Assembly: GCF_964355755.1 (NCBI RefSeq)
Contig: NC_092672.1
Span: 23,866,501-23,930,500, forward strand
Reading direction: 5' to 3'
Length of the DNA: 64,000 bases
Source of the DNA: Antedon mediterranea
Taxonomy: Eukaryota > Echinodermata > Crinoidea > Comatulida > Antedonidae
Part shown: positions 1-11,001 of the stretch, piece after piece
How the letters are laid out: each line of letters starts with the position of its first letter
Numbering within the stretch: position 1 is the stretch's first letter
Made by a program: the position numbers and the translations under genes
The notes under the pieces: model-generated
Database searches by the model: none
Told to the model about the DNA's origin: nothing
The model's input: only the letters and a program-made list of their open reading frames with translations

Positions 1-141
1 CCATGCTTTGAGCCTCTCTATTTTTATTCAAGTTTGGGCCTCTCTATTATTTTAAAATAAACAAGAAATGGTTTTAAAGGTAAAAAATTGACTCTGATTA
101 CATTGGTGAAAACAAACGTAAAACAGAAATTGTTGAATTAC

Positions 142-3100
142 CTTTCCAGAACCACTTTCACCGCTGACAATTATTGACTGATTAATCTTGTCTAGTCTTC
201 TAGTAAGATTACACAAAGCTGTTTCTGCAATTCCAAATACATGTGGTGGGTGTGCCTGAAAAAAAAAAAAATAAAGATGTATATTCCCCAAAAAACATGA
301 AAATGAGGATTAATAAAATCAAGCCATTTTGCTGTTTTAAAAAAGTTATTCATTTTAAAGAAATAAAAACAAACAAATATAGTGTTTTTACTTTAAAAAA
401 AGACAAAATTAATGGTTAAACTTAACCAAATGTTAAAAAATTACAGTTTTTCAGGTAAATAATGTTTTTTTTTCCAATTTTTGGTCAAAGTGAATAACTA
501 CAGTATTATGTGACATAAAATAGCATATTCAGCAAAACAATTATCTTTTCAGAGGAGCTCTGCATATATCTCTAAGTTCTCACTTCTAAGTGCAACTGAG
601 GACATATTAATATTTTTGCCCAATATTGAAGATAAAGTGAAGTCAAGATTTTAATAGTGATGTCACCAACATATCAATTTTCCTAAAAATCAATAGTATA
701 CTAGCAAATTATTGTTTACCTTTTGATCACTATGGTAACGATGAATCATATGAACATCAAAATGTCCAGTTTCTTTGAAAGGATTTAAAGTAACAAGGGT
801 GTTGCCAGTCTGAGTGTGGTATCTACCAGCTAAGTAGCGCTCACGTAAACAGTTCAGCACTATGAACAGAAAACATTAGAAGTAACAAGTGTGTTGCCAG
901 TCTGAGTGTGGTATCTACCAGCTAAGTACCGCTCATGTAAACAGTTCAGCACTATGAACAGAAAACATTTTGTTAAGTAACAAGTGTGTTGCCAGTCTGA
1001 GTGTGGTATCTACCAGCTAAGTACCGCTCATGTAAACAGTTCAGCACTATGAACAGAAAACATTTTGTTAAGTAACAAGTGTGTTGCCAGTCTGAGTGTG
1101 GTATCTACCAGCTAAGTACCGCTCATGTAAACAGTTCAGCACTATGAACAGAAAACATTTTGTTAAGTAACAAGTGTGTTGCCAGTCTGAGTGTGGTATC
1201 TACCAGCTAAGTACCGCTCACATAAACAGTTCAGCACTATGAACAGAAAACATTAGAAGTAACAAGTGTGTTGCCAGTCTAAGTGTGGTATCTACCAGCT
1301 AAGTACTGCTCAAGTGTGTTGCCCATATTTTGTCAAATTTTCTTCAAATTATTTGCTGTTCTACTCTAAAAATGTATTACTGAACTATAAATTTTATTTT
1401 AAAGTGAGTATTTAATTTGGAAAAATTTGAAGGAAAATGTTGGATTCATCCAAATTGTGGTCTTTGATCTCTAATTAGTTAGAGGGAGGCAACAGCTAAT
1501 GGTAAAAAATAGGTGATCATCTGGCTTTAAATTAGATTGAGCTTTTAATTAAAGGGGTCTTTAATAGAAGGAAGACCTGTATAGTAGTAACAACCATTGA
1601 AACATGTGTCTACTATTAATTCGCTTACCAGCAGGTTCTGAGAGAGGATTAATCAAGACAAGATCATCTGTATTGATCCAATCTGTTTGAGTACACAGCA
1701 CTGGATAGCCAGCATGACCACGTATCACAACCTCCTAGACAATGAAGTTACAAGCAATATTTAAAATACATTATATAGAATACTTAGTAGCAAGGTTGGG
1801 TTGTTGACATAGATGGTATGCTTCCCTCCCCTCCTTACCTCACAATTATATTTTGTGTCTATAATCTTGCCATCACTAAAACATGAATCAACACACGCTG
1901 GAACCCAAACCTCTTACCTGGCCATTAGATTTAGTGACTATAATCTTGCCATCACTAAAACATGAATCAACACATGCTGGAACCCAAACCTCTTACCTGG
2001 CCATTAGATTTAGTGACTATAATCTTGCCATCACTAAAACATGAATTGACACATGCTGGAACCCAAACCTCTTACCTGGCCATTCGATTTAGTGACTATA
2101 ATTTTGCCATCACTAAAACATGAATTAACACACGCTGGAACCCAAACCTCTTACCTGGCCATTAGATTTAGTGACTATAATCTTGCCATCACTAAACATG
2201 AATTAACACACGCTGGAACCCAAACCTCTTACCTGGCCATTAGATTTAGTCACTATAATCTTTCCATCACTAAAACATGAATCAACACATGCTGGAACCC
2301 AAACCTCTTACCTGGCCATTAGATTTAGTGACTATAATCTTGCCATCACTAAAACATGAATTAACACATGCTGGAACCCAAACCTCTTACCTGGCCATTC
2401 GATTTAGTGACTATAATCTTGCCATCACTAAAACATGAATTAACACACGCTGGAACCCAAACCTCTTACCTGGCCATTAGATTTAGTGACTATAATCTTG
2501 CCATCACTAAACATGAATTAACACACGCTGGAACCCAAACCTCTTACCTGGCCATTAGATTTAGTCACTATAATCTTGCCATCACTAAAACATGAATCAA
2601 CACACACTGGAACCCAAACCTCTTACCTGGCCATTAGATTTAGTGACTGTAATCTTGCCATCACTAAAACATGAATTAACACATGCTGGAACCCAAACCT
2701 CTTACCTGGTCATTAGATTTAGTGATTATAATCTTGCCATCACTAAAACATGAATCAACACACACTGGAACCAAAACCTCTTACCTGGCCATTATATTTA
2801 GTGACTATAATCTTGTCATCACTAAAACATGAATTAACACACGCTGGAACCCAAACCTCTTACCTGGCCATTAGATTTAGTGACTATAAACTTGCCATCA
2901 CTAAAACATGAATTAACACACGCTGGAACCCAAACCTCTTACCTGGCCATTAGATTTAGTGACTATAATCTTGCCATCACTAAAACATGAACTAACAGTT
3001 AACACACGCTGGAACCCAAACCTCTTACCTGGCCATTATATTTAGTGACTATAATCTTGCCATCACTAAAACATGAATTAACACACGCTGGAACCCAAAC

Positions 3101-3928
3101 CTCTTTTTCCTCATGTATCCACACCATTAACCCCTGAAAGTACAGTAAACAGTTCATTATTCAATTCAATCAACTTTTATTATCCACAATCTGATTCTTT
3201 TGGTTGTGGCAGACTCACAAATGTAAACAAACATTTAAAACAAACATTTAAAATACACATCTATACAAATTATTGCTAAAGAGTAATTTTTGTAAAGTCT
3301 AACAGCTTTCATAATAAATTATTCATTTGGAGCTTTGAGGACTAAAATATGTATTGAAAAGAGGATGTGTTTCATTTTGAAGGATCTAATAGTAATTATT
3401 CTGTATATAATTCTTTATGTTAAAACCATTCATGAATACGTACATGTGTGACGTTTCAACTTGTTTTTAACAAGTCAGGCAATGACTATTTGTAATTTGT
3501 AATAGTCTGTGATTTTCCGAAGTTCTTTGCCTTTTTAGGGGGCGCTAATCTACAACTAGCAAAGCTACAGTACTCCTAGCAACTACTAACATCTAGTCAG
3601 TTGCCAGATGAAGACTTATTAAAAACAAGTTGAAACGTTGCACATGTACGTATTATTTTTAAACAATCTACTGACTTAAAGAAGGGCTAGACAGATGGAA
3701 TTAGTAAATTAACCAGCCATGTGTGGGCAACCATTTCATTCCATGTTTTAATACCCTAATGACTAACTGTGCCAAGTGTCAGAATTTTCACTTCAGGTCT
3801 ACTAAAGTAGGCCTACTATGCATGACAGAGAGAATATCAACAGCATTTTCCTTTACCTTTTTGAAACGACATGCTGGTTTCTTTTTAACTTGTGGTGGAA
3901 TGCATCTAGGCCTATTTTTGGTAATAAT
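142..3928 (-). CDS. MYO19: Myosin XIX-like motor gene, N-terminal exons (partial, runs off left edge)
   Basis: Five minus-strand exons join in frame. Exon 3857-3928 (72 nt, tentative) ends with two spare bases and precedes a 37-nt micro-exon at 1839-1875 ([12 protein letters not shown]). Next come 1629-1734 (ending [14 protein letters not shown]), 720-859 ([20 protein letters not shown], then LVTLNPFK) and 142-255 ([12 protein letters not shown], then [14 protein letters not shown]). The last is the ATP-binding P-loop of a myosin head and ends exactly after its Lys at a GT donor. The spacing (short N-terminus, no SH3-like extension, NPF(K) motif, then NQSI-VSGESG) resembles myosin XIX, a mitochondrial motor, more than muscle or class V myosins; class assignment is inference. 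The rest of the motor, IQ and tail lie left of the window. Two internal exons are embedded in tandem arrays (789-1313 and 1839-3100). No start codon was found; it would lie upstream of 3928. Confidence 0.78.
270..500. repeat. Dispersed repeat, relative of the copy at 32226-32480
   Basis: The block from AAAGATGTATATTCCCCAAA through GGTTAAACTTAACC to TTTTTCAGGTAAAT matches, in the same order, the block at 32226-32480. Both open with AAAGATGTAT, the terminus also seen on the TTAA-flanked Kolobok-like element at 33548. It therefore looks like an old non-autonomous relative of that element sitting in a myosin intron. The boundaries are approximate. Confidence 0.5.
789..1313 (-). repeat. 92/95-bp tandem array duplicating a myosin acceptor plus half exon
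   Basis: Units start at 789, 881, 976, 1071, 1166 and 1258 (periods 92, 95, 95, 95, 92, then a partial unit). The first unit is the 5' part of the real exon 720-859. Every full unit repeats its splice acceptor (TTCATAG) and the codons for [19 protein letters not shown]. Only the copy nearest the gene body continues to the donor at 719. In the 95-bp units, read-through after GTT ACT reaches TAA, so decoy acceptors would give truncated product. Confidence 0.9.
1839..3100 (-). repeat. 79-bp tandem array carrying 15 extra copies of a 37-nt micro-exon
   Basis: Fifteen full units, mostly 79 bp (two of 78, one of 86), are marked by ACCTGG at 1916, 1995, 2074, 2153, 2231, 2310, 2389, 2468, 2546, 2625, 2704, 2783, 2862, 2941 and 3027. 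On the minus strand each unit has an acceptor (GTTTTAG), a 37-nt candidate exon reading [12 protein letters not shown], and the donor GTAAGAG. A sixteenth, divergent copy (1839-1875, [12 protein letters not shown]) lies next to the following exon. Exon length is 1 mod 3, so only one copy can be included without shifting frame. A last partial unit ends near 3100. Confidence 0.9.
3438..3652. mobile_element. MITE with roughly 40-bp terminal inverted repeats
   Basis: The left end TACGTACATGTGTGACGTTT continues to ACAAGTC. It is mirrored at the right by GACTTATTAAAAACAAGTTG, followed by AAACGTTGCACATGTACGTA. The inverted repeats are near-perfect over about 40 bp around a 135-bp core without coding capacity. 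The target duplication is unclear (possibly TA). Confidence 0.7.
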
Positions 3929-4588
3929 CTGAAAAAAATAGCGAAATGCTAAATTTTTACAAACAAATTTTTATGAACATATAACCACTTGTGACCTAGC
4001 CTAGCTAGGAATTTAAATGGTTATTTGGCCCTATACTACTATTATAGCCTAGACAGGCCTGCCTACAGTACTAATAGGAACAGGCTTTTGCAGAAAAGTG
4101 TAGTCGGTCTGATTTGATTTGAATTGATTAGAAAATCATCATAAAAAATACATACAAAAGAAAGTGATAACATAAATTACTGACATTACAAATAATACAA
4201 TTATAAAAGATTTTGCAGGATAGCCCAAAAAGCTTAGGCCTAAATAAACATTCATCCCTTATATATAGTACCAAACAAATATTGACCAGAACCAGCAATC
4301 AACAACGCTCCATACCGAACACCCGATTTTATCGGAACCAAAATAAAACATCGATTTGACCATATATCAAACATAAAACTACCACATTGGGCCCTGCGCT
4401 AATACGATCGGGCCCAGCAAATGAGACGATAGAGACCAAACTGGTTCCTAACACATGAGACGATCGGGCCAACGCATGAGACGATCGGGACCACATTTTC
4501 TGGGCCCAAGACGATCGGGCAGCAAATAAAAAAATTTTACTGTGATAACCGGCCTAGACTTAGGTTAGGCCTAATATAGTAATAATAC
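3929..4588. other. Non-coding stretch with a degenerate GACGATCGGG repeat
   Basis: No gene is seen. Between about 4395 and 4525 the phrase GAGACGATCGGGCC recurs four to five times with variable spacers. This is the same style of short-phrase array seen at the foldback element immediately downstream. Confidence 0.4.
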
Positions 4589-5430
4589 GATTTCGATCCA
4601 AGTCGGCCCTAAACCGTCTCGGCCAAAGTCAAGTCGGCCCCAAGTAAACCCCAAGTCAAGTCGGCCCCACGTCAAGTCGGCCTCAAGTCAACTCGGCCTC
4701 ACGTCAACTCAGCCAAAAAATAATCGGTCAACTCGGCCCCATTAAAGTATGGAACGCAAAAAGTGCAAATGAAGAGGATTGATAAAATAATATTTCTTCA
4801 CAATTTTTTAACTATGAATAATTCTGACTTTTAATGAATATTAATATTTAGACAATAATATATTTAGCAACAAAAACAGGAATGATTTCACCAACTTTCC
4901 TTTATTTACGTTTAATAAAATTTCAAATTGCACAATTGAAAACAATTCGTAGCTGCGCCTCCCTGTGCGTTTGGCAGCTTTTTCGATATCTACAGTACAA
5001 CTGCTATGTGTTTTCGCTGACCGGGGGATTCCCCTTTTTTTAAAACGCAAAGTATGGACAAAAACGATGTACGATCATTTTTTCTATGGCCAAATGTGAT
5101 GGAACGTAGGCCTCCGTCTTCGATTTACTAAATGCAATAGGCCTACCTGCACATGTTTTTGTAACACGCGGGTACTTCTATTCATATCGGCAATGAGTTC
5201 ATTTTTTTATATGATATTATTATATTATATTTTTCATTTCTTCATTTTTTAGAGTGGATAGGCCTAGGCCTAGTAATAATCATAATAACATTAAGTATTT
5301 TTTGCGTTCCATACTTTATTGTGGCCGAGTTGACCGATTAGTTTTTGGCCGAGTTGACGTGAGGCCGAGTTGACTTGAGGCCGAGTTGAGTTGAAGCCGA
5401 CTTGACGTGGGGCTGACTTGACCTGCACCC
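4589..5430. mobile_element. Foldback-like element with tandem-repeat inverted termini
   Basis: The left arm (about 4589-4765) is a run of imperfect repeats of (C)AAGTCGGCCCC. It ends GGTCAACTCGGCCCCATTAA then AGTATGGAACGCAAAAAGTG. The right arm (about 5300-5430) is its inverted copy, with TTTTTGCGTTCCATACTTTA followed by repeats of GGCCGAGTTGAC(GT/TT)GA. The flanks share AATAATAC at 4581-4588 and 5431-5438, consistent with an 8-bp target duplication. The core (about 4915-5080, minus) holds a 69-codon open frame from 5050 to 4841 whose DNA resembles 17878-17990 in the second foldback element. No transposase was recognised. Confidence 0.7.
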
Positions 5431-5438
5431 AATAATAC

Positions 5439-5795
5439 CCTACCCAGGCCTACCTACCTAGCCTAGGCCTAGTAGGCTACTAGCTAGGCTATGATTGATA
5501 GCCTAGAGGAGGAGTATAGGCTAGCCTGGCTGGCCCTAGTTTAGGCCTAGATTTATTGCACCTGACCTGCATTATCCTACATAATTGCCTGTACCTAGCC
5601 TAGCTAGGCGCCGCCTAGTAATTGCATTAATTTAGTAACTTACTTTTTTGCCTACTGGAATGTAATTATTGCTGTTTTCCATCAAAATAGTTGTCATTTT
5701 GATAGGCGCGCCTCCTCTCTCACTTCCCCAAAACCAACAGTTCCTTTTTTTTTTTTCAAAAACACCGCCGCGCGCGCCACCTATAATAAAGTATC
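5439..5795. other. TAGGCCTA-rich spacer
   Basis: Only low-complexity CCTAGGCCTAG/TAGCTAG-type sequence is visible up to the Harbinger target site. The same motif is scattered through introns across the window. Confidence 0.4.
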
Positions 5796-5950
5796 TAAGG
5801 GTATGTTCAGACTCACGGAGTTACGGTGGAGTTATCTACGCAAGGCGTACGGTAATCCGTGGCGTTAAAAGTCAAGGTGTTCAGACACAACGATTAGCAT
5901 TCCAAACGTCTTGCGTTTAAAGCGGAAGTTCCGTCATACCGAAACGGCCG

Positions 5951-8065
5951 ATGGGATACATACACACAATAACAACAACAGAGCTGAGAGTGACACGCGC
6001 GAAAGTTTACAACACAATGTTACCTTCAAATGTAATGGTTTTTTTGCCGATTTTTTTGCAAATCCTTACAGAAGATAGTAATTTCGAACATAATTATTAC
6101 ACGGACAATGACTTTGCCATTATTTGTATGATTTTAATTAATTTTGTGAAATCATGTCGCCGACGCCAACTTCGTCAGGAAGAATTGAGAAGAAACATTT
6201 TGTGGCATATGATTCAAGAGGAACAGGCTGGAATGGAGCTTATTTTCGCCTCCCACTATGAAGTGGAAAACCGGCCGAGTTTTCGTCGATGGTGGGTGAA
6301 ACCAGGAAATAGAAGCTCCTTTTGGTGGGATAACATTGTCATTGCTCACTGGGATGATGAAGATTGGCTTGCTAACTTTAGGTGGGTTTTTGATATTTTC
6401 AAAATACAGTAGGCCTACCACCCAAAAACGTACATCGCAAAGCAAGGCACCCCAAGCAAGTAACGGGATCCGCAAGTAACTAGTACTAGTAGGGCCTAGG
6501 TCTAGCCTATATGCTCTGGCTAGTTTGCTAGTAACTAGGCCTAGCTAGGCTTTCTACAATAGAAATAATAATAATAACTTATATTTAGGCTTATAAAATG
6601 AAAAGGACACCGGCGTTAATCACCTAATCATGGAGCTATAAAATTAGAGCTCCATGACCTAATCAAGTAGGGGCTAAGCCCATCTCTGGACGCTTGACCC
6701 CTAGCTAGCTTTACAAGCCTTGTCTTTTGTATTTGTTTGGCCAACCAGATAGCGAGGCTAGTCTCAGGACTGTTTGTTACAAATCTCCAATGTACTATAC
6801 TAGATATGATAGTATTTTTTTTTCAGGATGGACAAGGGAACATTTATGTACCTAGTAGAAGAACTTCGGCCATATATCAAGTATGAAAACACCAGAATGC
6901 GAGCAGCATTTACTTTGGAGATTAGGCTTGCTCTCACTCTTTATAGACTGGCTACAGGGTCATCTTTTCGTTGTATTTCGAATCAATTTGGTGTTGGGCG
7001 GTCGACAGCTTGCGAAATTTTTCATGAGGTATGTAGAGAGGTGGAAAGAATTTTAATGCCGAAGTTTATTTATGTGCCTGAAGGACAAGAACTATTAGTA
7101 AGTTTCCATCCAGTATACAGTATATTAAATTACAAAAGACTCAAAAATATTAAGTACATTGGCCATTGCAATTCAATGATTTTCTTGACCCAACAATTTT
7201 TAAAATATAGTAATGTAAAATAAAAAAATTACATTTTCAAAACAAAAGTTACATATATTGTAGACTTGCATTAATGAATAGATTTTCTTTCTGTAGAAAC
7301 AAATTTAACTTTACTTTTTGTTGCAATACTATTAGTTGATACATCTTTAAAAGAAAATTTATCTTATAGGGCATGGTAGAAAATTTCAAAATGAAAAAAG
7401 GATTTCCGCAAGTTGCTGGAGCTATAGATGGCACGCATATTAAGATCTTTGCACCAAAGGAGAATGCTCAGGATTATTTTAACCATAAATGGTCATACTC
7501 TGTTCTCCTTCAAGGGTTAGTAGACGCAGACGGAAAATTTATGAACACTTTTTTTGGATTGCCCGGAAGTGTGCATGATGCCAGAATGTTCAATTTGTCG
7601 ACGTTAAGTCAAAAGCTAGCTGAAAATACATTATTTAAACCCAATCCTACTGTAAATATTGAAGGGAGTGATGTGCAACTTTTAATAATAGGCGACCCAG
7701 CATATCCATTGCTCCCTAATTTAATAAGGCCGTACATTGGTAGAGGAAATCTTGACAGAAGAAAATCATCATTTAATTTTAAGCACTCTTCGACAAGGAT
7801 GACTGTAGAAAAAGCTTTTGGCCGATTAAAGGGTCGATGGAGAATATTACTCAAAGAAAATGAGCACGAAATAAGCAATCTACGCCCGATTGTACAGACA
7901 TGCTGTATTTTGCACAATGTTTGCGAAAAAAACAATGTGCCGTTTATGAGACATTTATACGACGAAGTTTACTTGGAAGATCCTGATGAACAATTATGTA
8001 GGCATCCACCTTTACCATCTGGAGAAATTGTGAGAGACTCAATCACTACCTATTTAGAAGATTAA
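5951..8065 (+). CDS. PIF/Harbinger transposase (HARBI1-like, DDE_Tnp_4), three exons
   Basis: Exons 5951-6381, 6827-7097 and 7370-8065 join in frame at GT/AG sites: ...DWLANFR then MDKGTFMYLVEELRPYI, and ...YVPEGQELL then GMVENFKMKKGFPQVAGAID. The start may instead be the Met at 6019. The protein is about 465 residues, near the family norm. Catalytic signatures are intact: AGAIDGTHIKI (first Asp), IIGDPAYPLLPNLIRPY (second Asp) and RMTVEKAFGRLKGRWRIL (Glu). The middle exon holds a helix-turn-helix-like stretch (SFRCISNQFGVGRSTACEIF). The role is cut-and-paste transposition together with the Myb-like partner encoded by the convergent gene. No stop or frameshift is seen, so the transposase itself could be functional. 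Confidence 0.93.
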
Positions 8066-8929
8066 TAGCAGTAACTGAGTAGTTTAAACCAACATAATAA
8101 TAACTTTATTCTAAACTCTATATGCATGAAACGTCATTAATAAGGCAACAATTATTAAACGGTTTATATGAAATGTATAAAAAAAGAAAGTTTCTTTGAC
8201 TTTTAAAATAAAAATATGAAATTCTGAAAGACTCCACTATATTTCTAATCGTAGCTAATACAGAATAAAACATGGCAGATGTAAAACAAATAATCTATAC
8301 AAACTGTTATAACTTATAAACTACAGTATACTAGGCAAGTTCCACATGCAAACTAAAGTATACCAACAAAAAGACTTACTACATTTAATTGCATATTGAA
8401 AGTGTCATTCACATGTAACTGTTTTTTAGATACAAAATGCAACCAAATTGTTACTGCTGCGTGATAAAAAGATGTTTACAATAATGAAATATTTCACATT
8501 TACAAGAATACAAATTTGCAATTCTTTAGAGTAGCACCAATATTTCTCATCTAAAAAAAAAAACAAGCAAATAAATGACCTACAAACTGTGAGTCCCACA
8601 TGCAAACAAAAATATATTTCACTATAAAAAACATGCAACTAAATGTATTGTCATTCACCCGTATTGTCATTCACCCGTATTGTTTTGTTGAGGCACTTTA
8701 TGATAAAAAGATGTAAAGAAAAGATATATAATGAATACATTTTACAATAATGACATTTCATTGATTGATGTGACAACTGATCTAGTTATTTTCTAACTGT
8801 TCAAGGCGTTAATATTAAAATCTCTTTCATAAAATGTATAGAAGTATTTATAAAAGTATACATATATAATATAAAAAAAGCACCAATGAGAAAAAAAAAT
8901 GAAATGATTGCACTAGTTTCGCACACTTA
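8066..8929. other. Spacer between the two convergent Harbinger genes
   Basis: AT-rich sequence with no supported gene. It must contain the 3' ends of both convergent transcripts. A partial internal duplication is visible (ATGTAACTGTTTTTTAGATA and the block with GATAAAAAGATGT at about 8460 and 8700). Confidence 0.4.
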
Positions 8930-11001
8930 TTAGTATTGATTATATTGATGAGGGTATTGTGGCGCAGTGTATTGTTGTGAAAAAACTGAAAGGAGCTGGG
9001 TCATAGTAGAATTTCTTATTCGTCTGTCCTCCAACATGTCCTCTCTACTCTGCCTTCTTTCTGCTTCCCTGTCCGCCATTCCTCTTTCTAAAACTGCAGT
9101 CAATGAATTGATGGCTTGAAGCTCGCCTGCTCTGTCTTGGCGATCTTCCTGTCTAGAACGCTCGAACATTGATGACATGCGTTTCCAATTCGCATCAGAA
9201 TTTTCTTTAATTTTTTTACTGAGTGCATCCACAGTCCTATCTTTCTTTGACCCACTTGGTGCTCGCCTTTTGGTTCCTAAAAAACAAAATATCATTATGG
9301 GCAGCTGGACTACATTTTCAACAGTTGAATCACGACATTCAGGTACAAATTTTGTATTCCTATCCATAAACAATAACTTAAAAAAATAAGTATTTGCAAT
9401 ATACACTTAAGGAAGTGAATACCTTTTTTTGCAACTGGTGTTTCTGCGTTATTGGCTGAAACCTCTTCTTGTAGTTCTATGCTTGTGTCTGATGATTCTA
9501 TTTCTGTTACAGGTTCACGGAACCCAACATCACTACCTAAAAACAATATAAGAATCTTCTTAAATTAAAAACCTGATTTAGATGAAGTTTTAATGCAAGT
9601 GTAAGAGTTTAGCTGGACTGAAGACAAACATCAATTTATTAGTATCAGTACACTAACCATCTGAATTTATAGTGTTTATAAATGCTTCCTGAGCCTGGTC
9701 ATCCTTCAGGTACCAATCATGTAAGCCTAAGTAAAACAAAATATTTTTTTTACGGACATTTTACATAATACTGTATATATATAATGAGTATTTTATCACA
9801 CAACATAAGAAACTGAATAATATTTTCTTGTTTTTATGAGTATCACAAATAGTATTGCAACTGGATAAATAAAAAATTTCATAAACATTATTTTGTTTAT
9901 CTACTTACCATAAACCATTTGTTTACTTGGGTTGACTACACGTGGAACATTTTCGTCTAAAAAAGGCAAACATTGAAATGCATTAAATATTAATAACCCA
10001 CACAGTTGGTAAGCACAAAAAAAAATGAAATTGATCAAACTTACCACTTGTGTCGCTTGCTGGTGAAAGTGGAATCATTGCATTAAGCGTCACATACTCA
10101 TTGCAATCTAATAGAATAACAATATTTGGTGTTTCAGATATTCATTTATATACTGATTACTGTACATAGTTAATTAATTTGTTTATAAAAATAGCATTAC
10201 AATGAAAAAAATTGTATTATTTTAAATCTACCAGTTCGAACGTCAGCGCTGCTGCTGCTGCTTGCTGCTGATGAACATGGAGTTGCTGATGAACAAGATG
10301 GCGTTGATGTCATTTGTGGACGTCTAGAGTGGACTTGATCTTGTAGGCCTAGTATTTGTAGTATATTTGTAATTAGTACATTCAATAATACATTTTTGTT
10401 TTGTTTGCCTAGTACTACTAGCTAGGATCCACAAACCAGAAAAGGAGGCTAGGCCTGGCCTAGTACTAGTAGTAAGCCTAGCCTAGTAAGTAGGCCTAGG
10501 CTTAAATCGTTATGAAAAAAACATTTTTATTTTTCTAACAATATTAATTATATTATATATATTATAGGCCTAGGCTAGGTCTAGTCTACACAGTATAGGC
10601 CTAGGCTAGGCCTTGTATACATACCGGATTGTCTGTTGGTGGTCTTAGCTGGCCTACTAGGTCTAGGCATCGGCCGCCGATTACCAGCCATCCCCACCTC
10701 ATTCGGGGAAAACGAGTCCCCAATAGAGACTGGGGCTGGGTTTATGCTGGGACGCCTCCCCAGTATGGCATTCAATGCATCGTAATGCTCGAATTCTATA
10801 TCTTCAGTCCCAGCACCGGACTTGTTTGTTTTGTCCTTAGCTGCCTTGAATGCAGCTCTGAGGCCTTTTATTTTGATCTGGACGTGGTGTCCCTCTTTTT
10901 GGCTGTGACCAAGATTTTGCAGTTTAGATGCAATTTCTTTAAAAACGGCCATCTTGTTGCCGGCGCTAGCTTTCCAATTTCTAATTTCTATCTTATCTAT
11001 A

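Noticed and set aside
2053-2595. Plus-strand frames with repeated [19 protein letters not shown]
   Set aside because: These are the antisense of the micro-exon array. The minus strand carries consistent splice sites and joins to myosin exons, while the plus strand does not.
6152-6475. 107-codon minus-strand frame opposite the Harbinger first exon
   Set aside because: It is antisense to a transposase exon that joins in frame to the catalytic exons.
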